From Saccoglossus kowalevskii (lineage: Eukaryota; Hemichordata; Enteropneusta; Harrimaniidae): 12,648 nt of DNA. Below, one piece after another: positions 1 to 8,059 of this stretch. The notes beneath the pieces were generated by a model. It searched no databases. It was not told the origin of the DNA and worked only from the letters and a program-made list of their open reading frames with translations. The stretch is taken from NCBI RefSeq assembly GCF_000003605.2, contig NW_003158767.1, forward strand, positions 12,440-25,087, written 5' to 3'. The stretch's first letter is position 1, and each line of letters begins with the position of its first letter. A program made the translations under genes and the position numbers.

Positions 1-410
1 GTAGGTACACCATTCAGCTCTAACGTACTTAAAATTTTTCCAATTTTGAACCAAAATATCAACCTGTACGATGTTCATGCAGGATGTGATGTAATATTGA
101 AAAATACATACAATGTATAACAGTATGGGTCGAGCAGCACTGCGGAATAATGAATTGAGAAAACTGAATTTACATGAAATAAAAAGTAATTCCCACATAC
201 ATGTACCTACCCAGAAATGCACTATTAATTTTATTTGGCCTTACCTAATGGGCTACACAAATAGAGGAAGGTTACTGCAAGTGCTCTATTAGCTTAGAAT
301 CACATGCACTTCAGTATTTAAATGACAGGTGTGTCTATAATCATAAATCTTTTTTCAAGATAGTGAGTACTTCTAATAGAGATGCATTTGTGATAGAGTG
401 AGTAGTTTAA
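1..410. other. gene-free AT-rich stretch
   Basis: No open frame of useful length and no recognisable RNA or mobile element is visible. The stretch is CpG-poor and AT-rich and contains one copy of the palindrome TACATGTA at 198-205. Intron or intergenic DNA is the simplest reading. Confidence 0.5.
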
Positions 411-495
411 TACTGTAAATGCGTTAATTATTCACTGGGTTTTTATATCACAAATGTTGATAGGTTAAATTTTCTAAATTAAATCCAAGTGAACT
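411..495 (+). mobile_element. MITE-like fragment, copy A (inverted to copy B)
   Basis: The segment begins TACTGTAAATGCG, continues with ATTCACTGGGTTTTTAT at about 430-447, and has a second module, AAATCCAAGTGAAC, near 482-495. Both modules recur in reverse complement and reverse order at 1263-1338. The start CTGTAAA next to a TA resembles the ends of the MITE family at 9065-10466, but the interiors differ, so this is probably a related or separate non-autonomous family. No coding capacity is visible. The outer boundary on the right is uncertain. Confidence 0.5.
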
Positions 496-614
496 TGTAG
501 AATAATACTAGCTTCCCTGTCAAATTTGTGAACTTCAAGCTCAAAATAGTGGAAATGATTTTACAGTTGTCGCTACAGAAACAATTTATTAGAATTACTT
601 GTTACAACTGCTTT

Positions 615-672
615 TAACCCCTATCTAGTCAAGTCAATGTAAAAGCACACAAGGCTGGCAGGATAAGGGATA
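615..672 (+). repeat. 56-base interspersed repeat, copy 1
   Basis: The unit runs from TAACCCCTATCTAGTCAAG through CAATGTAAAAG to GGCAGGATAAGGGATA. Its outer ends are inverted complements (CCCTATC at the left against GATAAGGG at the right), so it is a small palindrome-ended element. A close second copy in the same orientation lies at 804-858. No protein is encoded. The termini would suit a tiny non-autonomous transposon, but no target-site duplication is clear. Confidence 0.55.
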
Positions 673-803
673 ATATTTAGCACTTACAAGAATAGATAGA
701 AATGAGTCTCAAGGCTTAGTACTTACTATATAATTGGAGCAATGTAATAAAATAAGCAGGGATAAACTGAGGTCTATTATTCGTATTCATCGATAACAAT
801 ATT

Positions 804-858
804 CAACCCTTATCTGGTCAAGTCAATGTAAAAGTACATGGGGCTGACAGGATAAGAT
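804..858 (+). repeat. 56-base interspersed repeat, copy 2
   Basis: Second direct copy of the unit at 615-672, about 190 bases downstream. It keeps the blocks CAACCCTTATCTGGTCAAG, TCAATGTAAAAG and GGCTGACAGGATAAG. It differs by several substitutions (CTAGTC to CTGGTC, GCACAC to GTACAT) but shows no large gap. The terminal CCTTATC/GATAAG inversion is better preserved here than in copy 1. Confidence 0.55.
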
Positions 859-865
859 TATCATA

Positions 866-1262
866 AGCGAGAGAGGATAAATTGAAGCAAAATTTCGCGA
901 TTTTCAACTTTTCATCACAGAATGTACATTATAATTTTACTAAATGTACATGTATTTTCTGAAAATTATAAAACCAATGAAGGACCTTTTGTATCTGGCA
1001 ACAGGTAATCCTGAGCATAATAACACTGGGTCATTGATGTCAGTTTCATTGTTGACAGGTTTATAAATAAATGACCCTGAAACAGCTGTTAATTTGTCCA
1101 CAATATGACACGACTCTGACTGGTCACATGCAGTGAGGTATTGTGTGCCACGCCCCCATGTTGTGGCTTAACTTCCCATTCCATGCAGGTGATGAGTCCA
1201 CATGCATACAAATGTTTGTGTACTAAATGTAATGTTTAATTCATCAAATATTCTGGTACAAA
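866..1262. other. gene-free stretch
   Basis: No gene or clear element is seen. It contains one TACATGTA (947-954) and two donor-like words on the plus strand, CAGGTAATC near 1003 and CAGGTGATG near 1187. Neither is attached to a convincing exon. Confidence 0.45.
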
Positions 1263-1338
1263 CATATTCACTGGATTTTAACTCCACATATTCAGCTATA
1301 TGTATCAGCGAAAATAAAAACCCAGTGAACAATTAAGC
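1263..1338 (-). mobile_element. MITE-like fragment, copy B (inverted to copy A)
   Basis: The segment holds ATTCACTGGATTTTAACT near 1266 and AATAAAAACCCAGTGAACAA at about 1313-1332. Their reverse complements match the two modules of 411-495 in mirrored order. An intervening ATCAGCGAAAATA block resembles a core motif of the MITEs at 9065-10466 (CAGCGAAAATA). This points to a shared non-autonomous DNA transposon background. Exact ends cannot be fixed by eye. Confidence 0.45.
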
Positions 1339-2179
1339 CCAATACAAAATAGAATCAGATTACCAAGATACACACATGATATGCAAATAAGGCAAGTTTA
1401 GGAAGTTACCCTATACCACTTTCTGATTCATTGTCCAACATACATGTACAGTATGATGCTTATTTTTAGCGGGCAGTTTTCGTTCAGCGTTCTTTGCCCA
1501 CATTTTAATATTAAGAAAGTACTTTTTCTTTGTTAGCAATAACTGTGTGCCTCTGCACCCCCCCCAAAAGTCCTCTAACAATCAGGTATATACATTGTAC
1601 CCGGGAAACCTCGACAAAAAATGGTTTCATATACTTTATTCAAAAGCATACATGTACACTGTATATGGCAATTCCAATGAATTGCTCAGGATATCAGCAA
1701 GAATATGTTTTTGGCAAATCTCACAAACAGGGTACCAAATATGAATGAGAAACCAAAATTATAAGTAGGTAGATACGATGTATATATTTTTCAAAACACT
1801 TCCTGAACAAGGAAAATATTAACCATATTTGCTCTATTGTAGCATCATTTACAATGTTTGTTCCCCCCTCTAGCAACAGAGAAAGGGAGGTGACACTAGT
1901 TTGACCCAAAGTCTCATCTCTGAAATAAGTAAAGGTAAATCAGGTGACAAAGAAAATGGATATTATTTCCTATCAATATTCACTGCATATAATGGTCTGA
2001 GAATCAAATAACTGCCAAGCATTTTATGAGTTCTTTAGCAACATACAAGTGTTTTCATTGTGTGTCCAAATGCACTGTAATATAGAATGCATTTAATATT
2101 ATTTTCAATATTAACTATGATTGTTTTTTCCATCTTTCTAGGTGACTTATAATGGGCAAGAGTTCGTTGAATGCAACTA
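1339..2179. other. gene-free stretch with one strong acceptor-like site
   Basis: No gene is recognised. TACATGTA occurs at 1441-1448 and 1649-1656, and a run of eight C at 1558-1565. At 2122-2142 a pyrimidine tract, TTGTTTTTTCCATCTTTCTAG, has the form of a plus-strand splice acceptor. The frame that stays open after it, VTYNGQEFVECN, stops after 12 codons, so it could only be a terminal exon, an untranslated exon or a chance match. Confidence 0.4.
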
Positions 2180-2310
2180 AACCAGGGCTTGAAATTACTC
2201 TCATCACAAGAAAAAATGGAATATCAACATTGCAACATACAGTACAACACTGTTTTGCTAGCAATATTGCAATACTGCTTCTCAATACTGTGGCAAAAAC
2301 GAGATACAAA
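2180..2310 (-). repeat. possible degenerate interspersed repeat
   Basis: The segment starts CCAGGGCTTGAAATTACT. Its complement resembles a motif of the type AATTTCAAGCCCTGG that I recall as recurrent in aquatic-invertebrate genomes, which is recognition from memory and not a search. It also has internal sub-repetition: GCAATATTGCAATACTG and TTCTCAATACTGTGG lie close together, with AACACTGTTTTGCTAGCAAT just before. Open frames on both strands across this part (for example 2171-2374 plus) show no known protein domain and are treated as by-products of the repeat. Confidence 0.25.
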
Positions 2311-4237
2311 AGAAATTACAACAGATGTTAACACTTGTGTCTGTGATGCCAGACTTACTGGTGTTTTTGCCTAGTAAATTACATGTATGCTATTGAAGGG
2401 AAATCACGGCTCAGCAAAGTAGTTCAAAAAATAAAAACATATTTAAAAACAGCACTATTTAAGTTTTACCTTTCACCATATCGATTTCCAAACTTTTTAT
2501 TTTCAATGTACGTAATGTCATGTGGATAAAATGTTCTAACAGAGACTGAGTCTTGCTAAAATATGGGATAATCCTATATGTATTTTTTTTAATTCAGGCC
2601 AATTCCCACTTATGCCGTAGGTACTTAATTATAATAGAGATAAATATACCAGGTATATATATATATATACATTTTGTATAATGTGTAATTGTAATGCAAG
2701 CTGGCATAACAAAGTTCATCCATTGTACGGTAAAATTATTTCATTATTATGTAATAATCCTCTGTATCCAAAGGTTTTATTTTATTTTTATTACTGAATA
2801 TCACCCCATACTACATGTATAGCTCATTTCCTGCATGAATATAGTGGCAGGAGAAATACTTTATCTCGCAGTAAATATTTTATTTATATAAATATTTTTC
2901 TATCGAGGCTTTCTAGATAAAATATAATTAAGGGCACTAAAATTTAGGTAGTGTCAATTTTGTTTCTTCTACTCAAGCTACTTATTTTTAATCAAATGCT
3001 GCATTTCAGTTTTGTCATTTATAATGGTACATTTGCATAACGTTTGCTTTAAATTTTAATTGCCAGTTCACTAAAATATTTAGTTAACCAAACAAAAAAA
3101 AGAATAATACTTGAATTACTACAAATCAGTCATTTGTCAGGTGGATGAATGTACACCAGTATTGTCTTTGTACATGTATCCCTCGCATAACAAGTTGAGT
3201 CAGTGGTATTTCATGAAAGCTATCTATAATGTTTTTTCATGGTTCTACACAAGAGGAACTATTAAATATGACCAAGGGACTCCCAATATTTGAAACTGGC
3301 AGCCCAGCAAACTCTGAAGAAATTTTGAGCAATGGAAAATCACATTCATGATATTAGCAGTGATATAGAAATAACCGAAGCACAGAAAACATATGTTCTA
3401 AGGTCGTGCAATTAAGATTTGTTGAACCCCACAACTGCTACATGTTAAAATATATGTTGGACATGCTAACATTTACAGTTTCCACTAATAAATATGGTCT
3501 GAAAAAAACAATAATTATACTTTTTGTATGCATTTGTACAAGTATGGTATGCGAAGGAAGGTATTAAAACCAAGTCAGTATGACATTAAAAATAATATTA
3601 TTTTTTTATTCAAGTAATGGCAGAATATGAGAATTAATTATAGTCTGTGAAAAAAAATCACTGGGGGAAATGAAAATAATTACAATGACGTGCAGAGTAT
3701 AAATAACGGTATACAAAATGAAAGTATAAAAGCAGATCTGTAAAGGTCACATAAGTGGCAGCAGGTCAGACAAGACTTCCGGTGAATTTCCCCGGAATGT
3801 GCAGGTCATGTCTAGTTTAAACATAATGTGGCTGGGAGGGTGATTACTATTATTAGTTACTGAATAATGATAAAATATCATTAAAATAAGTCTTCAAAAT
3901 AAAGACTGTTTAAGACCTTCAGTGAATTTTGTTTTACCAAAAACATATACAGTGTAGGAAAAAAAAGGCTTTGGTTTTGCAAACAATTACATCATAAATT
4001 TTAAATTTCTTTTGAATGCACATTTCTGTCATTATACTGCTTTCTGTCAAAACTTATCATTGATCAGAGATGATAAATTCATAGCTACACCTCAATTTAT
4101 CTCTATCTCTGTGTTTAATACACACCAGGCATTCCCTCCCCATGACTACCACCAATGATTTAGAATGTGAATTCAGTCCGAGGTAGAATTATTTAAACTT
4201 GATTCCAGTGGATATTATGTCAATATTGTATACATTT
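2311..4237. other. gene-free AT-rich stretch with minor simple repeats
   Basis: No gene or RNA is recognised in this long CpG-poor stretch. It holds a (TA)8 microsatellite at 2654-2669 and TACATGTA at 2380, 2812 and 3171. A small hairpin (TTCCGG at 3777-3782 pairing with CCGGAA at 3792-3797) lies downstream of an isolated TATAAAAG at 3725. The open frame at 3111-3293 has no recognisable domain. Confidence 0.5.
2654..2669. repeat. (TA)8 microsatellite
   Basis: Eight perfect TA dinucleotide units. It is short and has no associated feature. Confidence 0.9.
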
Positions 4238-4254
4238 AAAAAAAAAAAAAAAAA
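4238..4254. repeat. A17 homopolymer
   Basis: A run of 17 A residues in AT-rich DNA. No retroelement body is recognised immediately upstream, so it cannot be assigned to a retrotransposed copy. Confidence 0.85.
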
Positions 4255-4967
4255 CTTTTATGTTTTATACATACATGTACCTTCTCAAGTAAGGTATGCA
4301 TTATTTTACCTTTCTCGACCAAATTTGTCTGAAAAAATGTACTCTAATTTTTGAGCCAACAGACAAAATGCGAGTCAATTAACAGTTTTTACTCAAAAAA
4401 TGTGGCTATTTTTGTCCAAATCATGACTATTTTGTGAATTTGTGATGAAAGGAGGATACTGGTGCTGAAAGGTTAAATGTGATGGTACTAGTACACATGC
4501 AGACTTTTAGATGAACGTGAAACGAATAACAAATTTATATCATTAGTCGCGAAAGCCTGGCTCAAATACACACACCAACATTGATGCACGTATTAAAGTA
4601 CGAGTGTTATTTCTAACTACTCGCATGGGCGATGGTCTTATCGAAATAAGGAAAGGGCGCGACTTCCTTTAAGGAAGGTCAAATGAAAGCATCATGCCCC
4701 GCGATAAACGAGTATCATGGTCACAGAGCATGTCGTTGCGTTGACATGCAACATTCGCTGAACAAGCTGGTGTTTCAAACGCCACGCGCAATACACATAC
4801 CTATGTATCGTAATGGTGGGAGCAATTGCGCGGCAAAACAACCGATGAAGGCCAATAAACGATCTCATCTTCGTCGGAATAAGGTTAACTCCTTTGCGAA
4901 CACACAGCCAAAATGAATGGGCGTTATTTTGAGCACCGTTCACCCTTGAAGTGTATCACTGCGCGTG

Positions 4968-5001
4968 TATATATATTGACAACAATAGATAACTATCAGA
5001 T
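4968..5001 (+). promoter_or_regulatory. candidate TATA box and initiator pair
   Basis: TATATATA at 4968-4975 is followed by an initiator-like TATCAGATC whose central A lies near 4998, about 30 bases downstream. That is the usual TATA-to-start spacing for RNA polymerase II. About 30 bases further on, AAGTAAGA near 5027 has the form of a splice donor, which would imply a very short non-coding first exon. The elements are short, so chance occurrence is quite possible. Confidence 0.25.
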
Positions 5002-5120
5002 CCACACCAGAAATCTTGAATTTGTGATAAGTAAGACACATTTACCTTTTAGGTAGATATCACAATCTCGCAGTATGTACAAAAGCCAAAGCAGAGACAG
5101 GCCCAGTTGTAGAAAGTTAC

Positions 5121-5198
5121 ACGCAACGCGTTCTGCGCATCATGAATGTTGGGGTCAAAGGTTCCATCTTATATCCCATGATGCTGTGTCCAAAATGG
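5121..5198. promoter_or_regulatory. promoter motif cluster: NRF1-, nuclear-receptor-, YY1- and ZNF143-like sites
   Basis: Within about 80 bases there are five candidate sites. A palindromic AACGCGTT (5125-5132) is followed by TGCGCA (5134-5139, NRF1-like half-site). A DR1-like GGGTCAAAGGTTC lies near 5152-5164. CCATCTT (5164-5170) reads as a YY1-like AAGATGG on the minus strand. TCCCATGATGC (5174-5184) matches the core of the Staf/ZNF143 site, and CAAAATGG (5191-5198) is again YY1-like. In animals such sites cluster at TSS-proximal, often bidirectional, promoters. Binding itself is inferred from motif form only. Confidence 0.35.
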
Positions 5199-5845
5199 TT
5201 ATCGAGTGTGTTGATGTTTTACAAATAAGCATGTGAATCTTTTGTCACTTGGGGTTAGGATACTTAATTTCATGAATCAACGAAGGTGATCACAAAGAAC
5301 GCAATGACATGTTCATTTCTTTTTAGCTATTTTTTCTTTCCGACTTTCAAACAAATTACAGATTTTCATATGAATCTATTACATTTTCTTTTATTGCCCA
5401 CATTGTGGATCTGCCGCTGGTGAATCGATGGCTTTGATATTCCGCAATGCACTCCCTGTTTTATTAAACAACTGGTCTTTATGCACAAACGTCGGAACCT
5501 AGGTATGCTTTACTCTGATCGTTTCACTTTCGGAACAAAACTGAATAAATTGTTGGATTTACAGCGGGGGATTCAAATGACAGCAAACACATCCGAACAA
5601 TAACATTTTTAAAAAAATGAATGACAAAAATAATTGGTGTGAGCAAATACGATATAAAAAGTTTATTATTTAATTAAAATTGGAAAGAAAAGACAACTCA
5701 AGCACAAAGTCGTTTAAACAATGTTCGTTGCATTATTTGTGGGCCAACATTCGTCATCGGTTTGTTGATTCGTGATACCTAATCCAATCACATGTTATCC
5801 TTTGTTGCACTTTCCACATAAGATATCATCACTGTGCACACTTAT

Positions 5846-5950
5846 AAGATGGCTAACTGAACATTTTAATTGGTATATTATTATTTCAGTTTCTGCTGTG
5901 GATTGTGTAGGTTACTGTCTCGAGACCGCGTGAAAGTGGACCCGGAAGTG
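5846..5950 (+). promoter_or_regulatory. promoter motif cluster with YY1-like and ETS/GABP-like sites
   Basis: AAGATGGC at 5846-5853 matches the YY1 core. CCGGAAGTG at 5942-5950 matches the ETS/GABP core, which in animals is typical of housekeeping promoters. An ATGCAAAAT word follows close by. The only short ATG exon candidate with a good donor (6117-6143) lies about 170 bases downstream, a plausible distance for a start site and 5' leader. Confidence 0.35.
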
Positions 5951-6116
5951 GATGCAAAATAGCAGTCGACGCCATCAATCAAGACTTTGGTTTCATTTAT
6001 TTGACTGCATGTAGTACCCGTACTTCTCTCAATTCTGCTTGTACTGTTATCTCATGTAACTGAATGCTAGACATCGAGTAAAGAGCAGCTGTTGGAATTG
6101 TGCATTCGCCTACATT

Positions 6117-6143
6117 ATGGAAAGGAAAAAAAGAAAAAAAAGT
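6117..6143 (+). CDS. candidate first coding exon, 9 codons (speculative)
   Basis: The frame reads MERKKRKKS and ends exactly in phase at GTGAGT (6144-6149), a strong donor form. The ATG has A at -3 and G at +4, a favourable animal start context, and it is the first in-frame ATG after an in-frame TAA near 6057. The lysine/arginine run looks like a basic nuclear-localisation type stretch, but it also reflects the purine-rich DNA. It lies downstream of the ETS-like promoter cluster. No second exon can be found in the remaining 6.5 kb, so the product cannot be named. A chance ATG is a serious alternative. Confidence 0.15.
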
Positions 6144-6149
6144 GTGAGT

Positions 6150-6557
6150 GACATATCTCGAGAAACTGAAGTGCATTTGTGTCGGTTTGGATACAAGTGC
6201 ATCACATAGTCATACTGGATAAATATATCTCGATCAGAATATTTTGTCTTTTACGTCTCGGCACACTAAACAAAGAATCAGTCAGGACTAACCCCCTGGT
6301 CGGGATAAAGATCTCAATCGGGATAGAAAAAATCCCCTTGATCGTGACACTAAATACTTTTATTAGCAGGCACCGCAAAGTTGACCTTCAGGCTTGACAA
6401 CCTATTTTCAACACCTGGCTTGTTTGTAGATCTTTAGAAAATGAAAATACTAGTACAGTGTATACGTACTTGTTTCAATATTCGCCATGTAGTAATAAAG
6501 TGTGTCAATGCTATCTGAGACGAAATATCTTGATCGCTAGGATACAAAACTATAATT
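6150..6557. other. gene-free stretch with a gggata/agatctc module
   Basis: No recognised protein is encoded (the frames at 6179-6397 plus and 6434-6670 minus match nothing I know). CGGGATAAAGATCTC at 6299-6313, followed by ATCGGGAT, echoes GGGATATGTGTAGATCTC at 6726-6743 followed by ACAGGGAT. It may therefore hold a degraded copy of the element end described at 6726-7086. Confidence 0.35.
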
Positions 6558-6573
6558 CGATCAGTTACATATG

Positions 6574-6723
6574 TTAAAGCGGGAGGGTTGTCACCTGCGC
6601 ATCCCAAGCGACGATAACAACACACACTAAAAACGCAAAGGCTTATGGGTAGACGCTTGTTTGTAAACAATTATACGATATGGCCATCTGACGCATGCAC
6701 AGGTGAAGACTCCCCCGCTTTAA
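6574..6723. mobile_element. foldback element with 29-base inverted arms
   Basis: The left arm (6574-6602, starting TTAAAGCGGGAGGG and ending CCTGCGCAT) and the right arm (6695-6723) are inverted complements at 24 of 29 positions. They enclose about 92 bases with no coding capacity. Similarity extends weakly outward through ACATAT on both sides. The structure fits a non-autonomous inverted-repeat transposon or foldback element, or an inverted duplication of a larger repeat end. No clean target duplication was seen. Confidence 0.5.
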
Positions 6724-6725
6724 TT

Positions 6726-7086
6726 GGGATATGTGTAGATCTCTGACAGGGATTTTTTTAAACAGGAGAACAAAGGCGCAGCGCCCTCATGCCCGTACCC
6801 TGGGCAGCAGATCCTCTTGGCAACCATAAAATTTTGATTGAAAAAAAAAAAAAAAAAAAAAAAATTCTGATTGACCAGGGATCACATGTGGCCACACTCC
6901 TCAACTGTGACCTGTCTGACAGTTATTTTGGCCCCAAGGAAGCCATAGAATGCTCCATTTTAACTAAAAATAATCAAAAAGTACACACCCCGGGAGAACC
7001 ATATCTCCCCCCACTTAGTGGCACCGCTGAATTGCAGTGCTCCCTCTTGCAGTTTTTTTCTAGAAAAACCCCTGTCTGATATATCC
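6726..7086. mobile_element. probable interspersed repeat bounded by imperfect inverted ends
   Basis: The left end is GGATAT, a spacer, then CTGACAGGGATTTTTTTA (6727-6760). The right end (7061-7086) reads in reverse complement GGATATATCAGACAGGGG then TTTTTCTA, so the termini are imperfect inverted repeats. The interior contains GGCGCAGCGCC (6775-6785), an A24 tract and TTGCAGTGCTCCCTC-type sequence. These remind me of short GC-containing interspersed repeats in marine invertebrates, from memory only. The open frame at 6789-7079 plus crosses the A24 tract as a lysine run and has no known domain, so I do not call it a gene. Confidence 0.4.
6841..6864. repeat. A24 homopolymer between near-direct repeats
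   Basis: Twenty-four A residues lie between TTTTGATTG (6832-6840) and TTCTGATTG (6865-6873). The flanks are 8 of 9 identical, which looks like a target duplication around a bare poly(A) insertion. It may equally be local slippage in an A-rich site. Confidence 0.8.
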
Positions 7087-7470
7087 ACTTCAATAGTTCG
7101 TTCTGACTGCTAGCTATGTTGTTCTTTTGGTTTTGCTATACTTTCGTTTGATGCCGCCAGTAGGGTTATTTTGTCCTTAATGATTTTGCGATCAACACAA
7201 GAATGAATAACCTTACGGATGACGCAAACTCATTTAAATGGGACAACAGTGAAACAGAGAGAGGCAGAGGATTGCATATACCGGTAGATACACAGGACTG
7301 TGTGTTGGTGGTCAGGCAAAGACTGTAATCTAAGACGTATATAGTCCTGTGCACAGCGCTATTCATATATATCTGCCACGCCACCCTCATTATGCAGTAC
7401 ATGGGACTTGAGGAACAAAGAGTGACTCACTGCCCATAATTGCTGTTTTATGCAACGCAATGTTACAGTT
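7087..7470. other. gene-free stretch
   Basis: No gene or repeat is recognised. The minus-strand frame at 7166-7402 has no known domain. Confidence 0.45.
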
Positions 7471-7814
7471 AAACCTGTGTACAGTGACCACCCAAGTTAA
7501 TTATGGATCACCATGTCATACATTTTACATATTTGTCCAGAAAAAAAAAATGAGGTGGTTCTGTTGCACAAAAACATTTACTTGAGTTGATCAAATTTGA
7601 ATAAGTTTGACTTGAGGAAATTAGAAATTGTTTCATAAACAGTATTCGAATTATTTTTTTTCTCTGAACGAAGCAAATCTGCAAACATTTGCAGAAAAGA
7701 TGCATGGACACATGAGACAGGTGGTCTTTATACGCAGGTTGTTCATACATTTATGTCTTGTGACTTACGTACTAAAAATGGTCACTATAAACAGGTGGCT
7801 TTTATATAGAAGTG
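7471..7814. mobile_element. inverted-repeat element built from GTGGTC...CAGGT units
   Basis: The left end, AAACCTGTGTACAGTGACCA (7471-7490, then CCC), is in reverse complement GGGTGGTCACTGTACACAGG followed by TTT. On the right, AGGTGGTCTTTATACGCAGG (7719-7738) and TGGTCACTATAAACAGGTGG (7779-7798) carry the same pattern in the forward direction, followed by TTTATATAGAAGTGG. A weaker GAGGTGGTTCTG lies near 7552. The pattern resembles a known type of short interspersed repeat in invertebrate genomes with alternating 'gtggtc' and 'tataNacaggt' words (recalled, not searched). It encodes no protein. The frames at 7508-7750 minus and 7628-7822 plus are incidental. Confidence 0.5.
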
Positions 7815-8059
7815 GTAGCTAACACACGTTTGGCTGTATTACAGAAAAGATTCAATACAACACTTGCATGTTGGTATTAGAAAAACACGCTGACTACACA
7901 AGCTCCCTTTGATAGATCACACATTTTTTGAACTCTGTGATGTCACTTGTTACCCAGAAATTTTGCAATATTGGGCAAGGACGGAGATGTGGGACATACA
8001 CATATTTTACCCATTGTTCAAGCAAATGTCTTTATCTTAGTCTTATTATTAGCTTTATT
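7815..8059. other. gene-free stretch next to the retroelement remnant
   Basis: No gene is recognised. Because the reverse transcriptase remnant at 8060-8219 is on the minus strand, this stretch would be its downstream side and may contain further decayed LINE sequence. I cannot align it convincingly. Confidence 0.35.

Larger units (their letters stand above)
4540..6700. promoter_or_regulatory. CpG-enriched domain, candidate promoter region
   Basis: CpG dinucleotides become markedly more frequent here than on either side. Examples are the runs around 4547-4550, 4645-4665, 4697-4742, 4784-4790, 4828-4833, 4957-4966 and 5121-5140. In many invertebrates methylated transcription units lose CpG and unmethylated promoters keep it, so this pattern suggests an unmethylated regulatory zone flanked by methylated DNA. 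The zone contains several promoter-type motifs (separate entries) but no long coding frame. The frames at 4683-4916 plus and 4692-4943 minus overlap each other and match no known family. The boundaries are visual estimates. Confidence 0.4.

Noticed and set aside
3725-3771. TATAAAAG followed by a TCAGAC initiator-like word
   Set aside because: The spacing of about 43 bases is too long for a standard TATA promoter, and there is no exon or CpG enrichment nearby.
4683-4943. Overlapping plus and minus frames (77 and 83 codons) in CpG-rich DNA
   Set aside because: Stops are simply rarer where GC is higher. The two frames are mutually exclusive and neither shows a known motif, splice support or a signal peptide.
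5047-5180. Minus-strand short frame MGYKMEPLTPTFMMRRTRCV with a donor-like AAAGGTAAAT downstream
   Set aside because: The frame stops after 20 codons, well before the donor. It may be an upstream ORF in a divergent transcript, but it cannot be supported as a gene.
6789-7079. 96-codon plus-strand frame including a lysine run
   Set aside because: The frame depends on the A24 homopolymer and lies inside an inverted-repeat element. No family is recognised.
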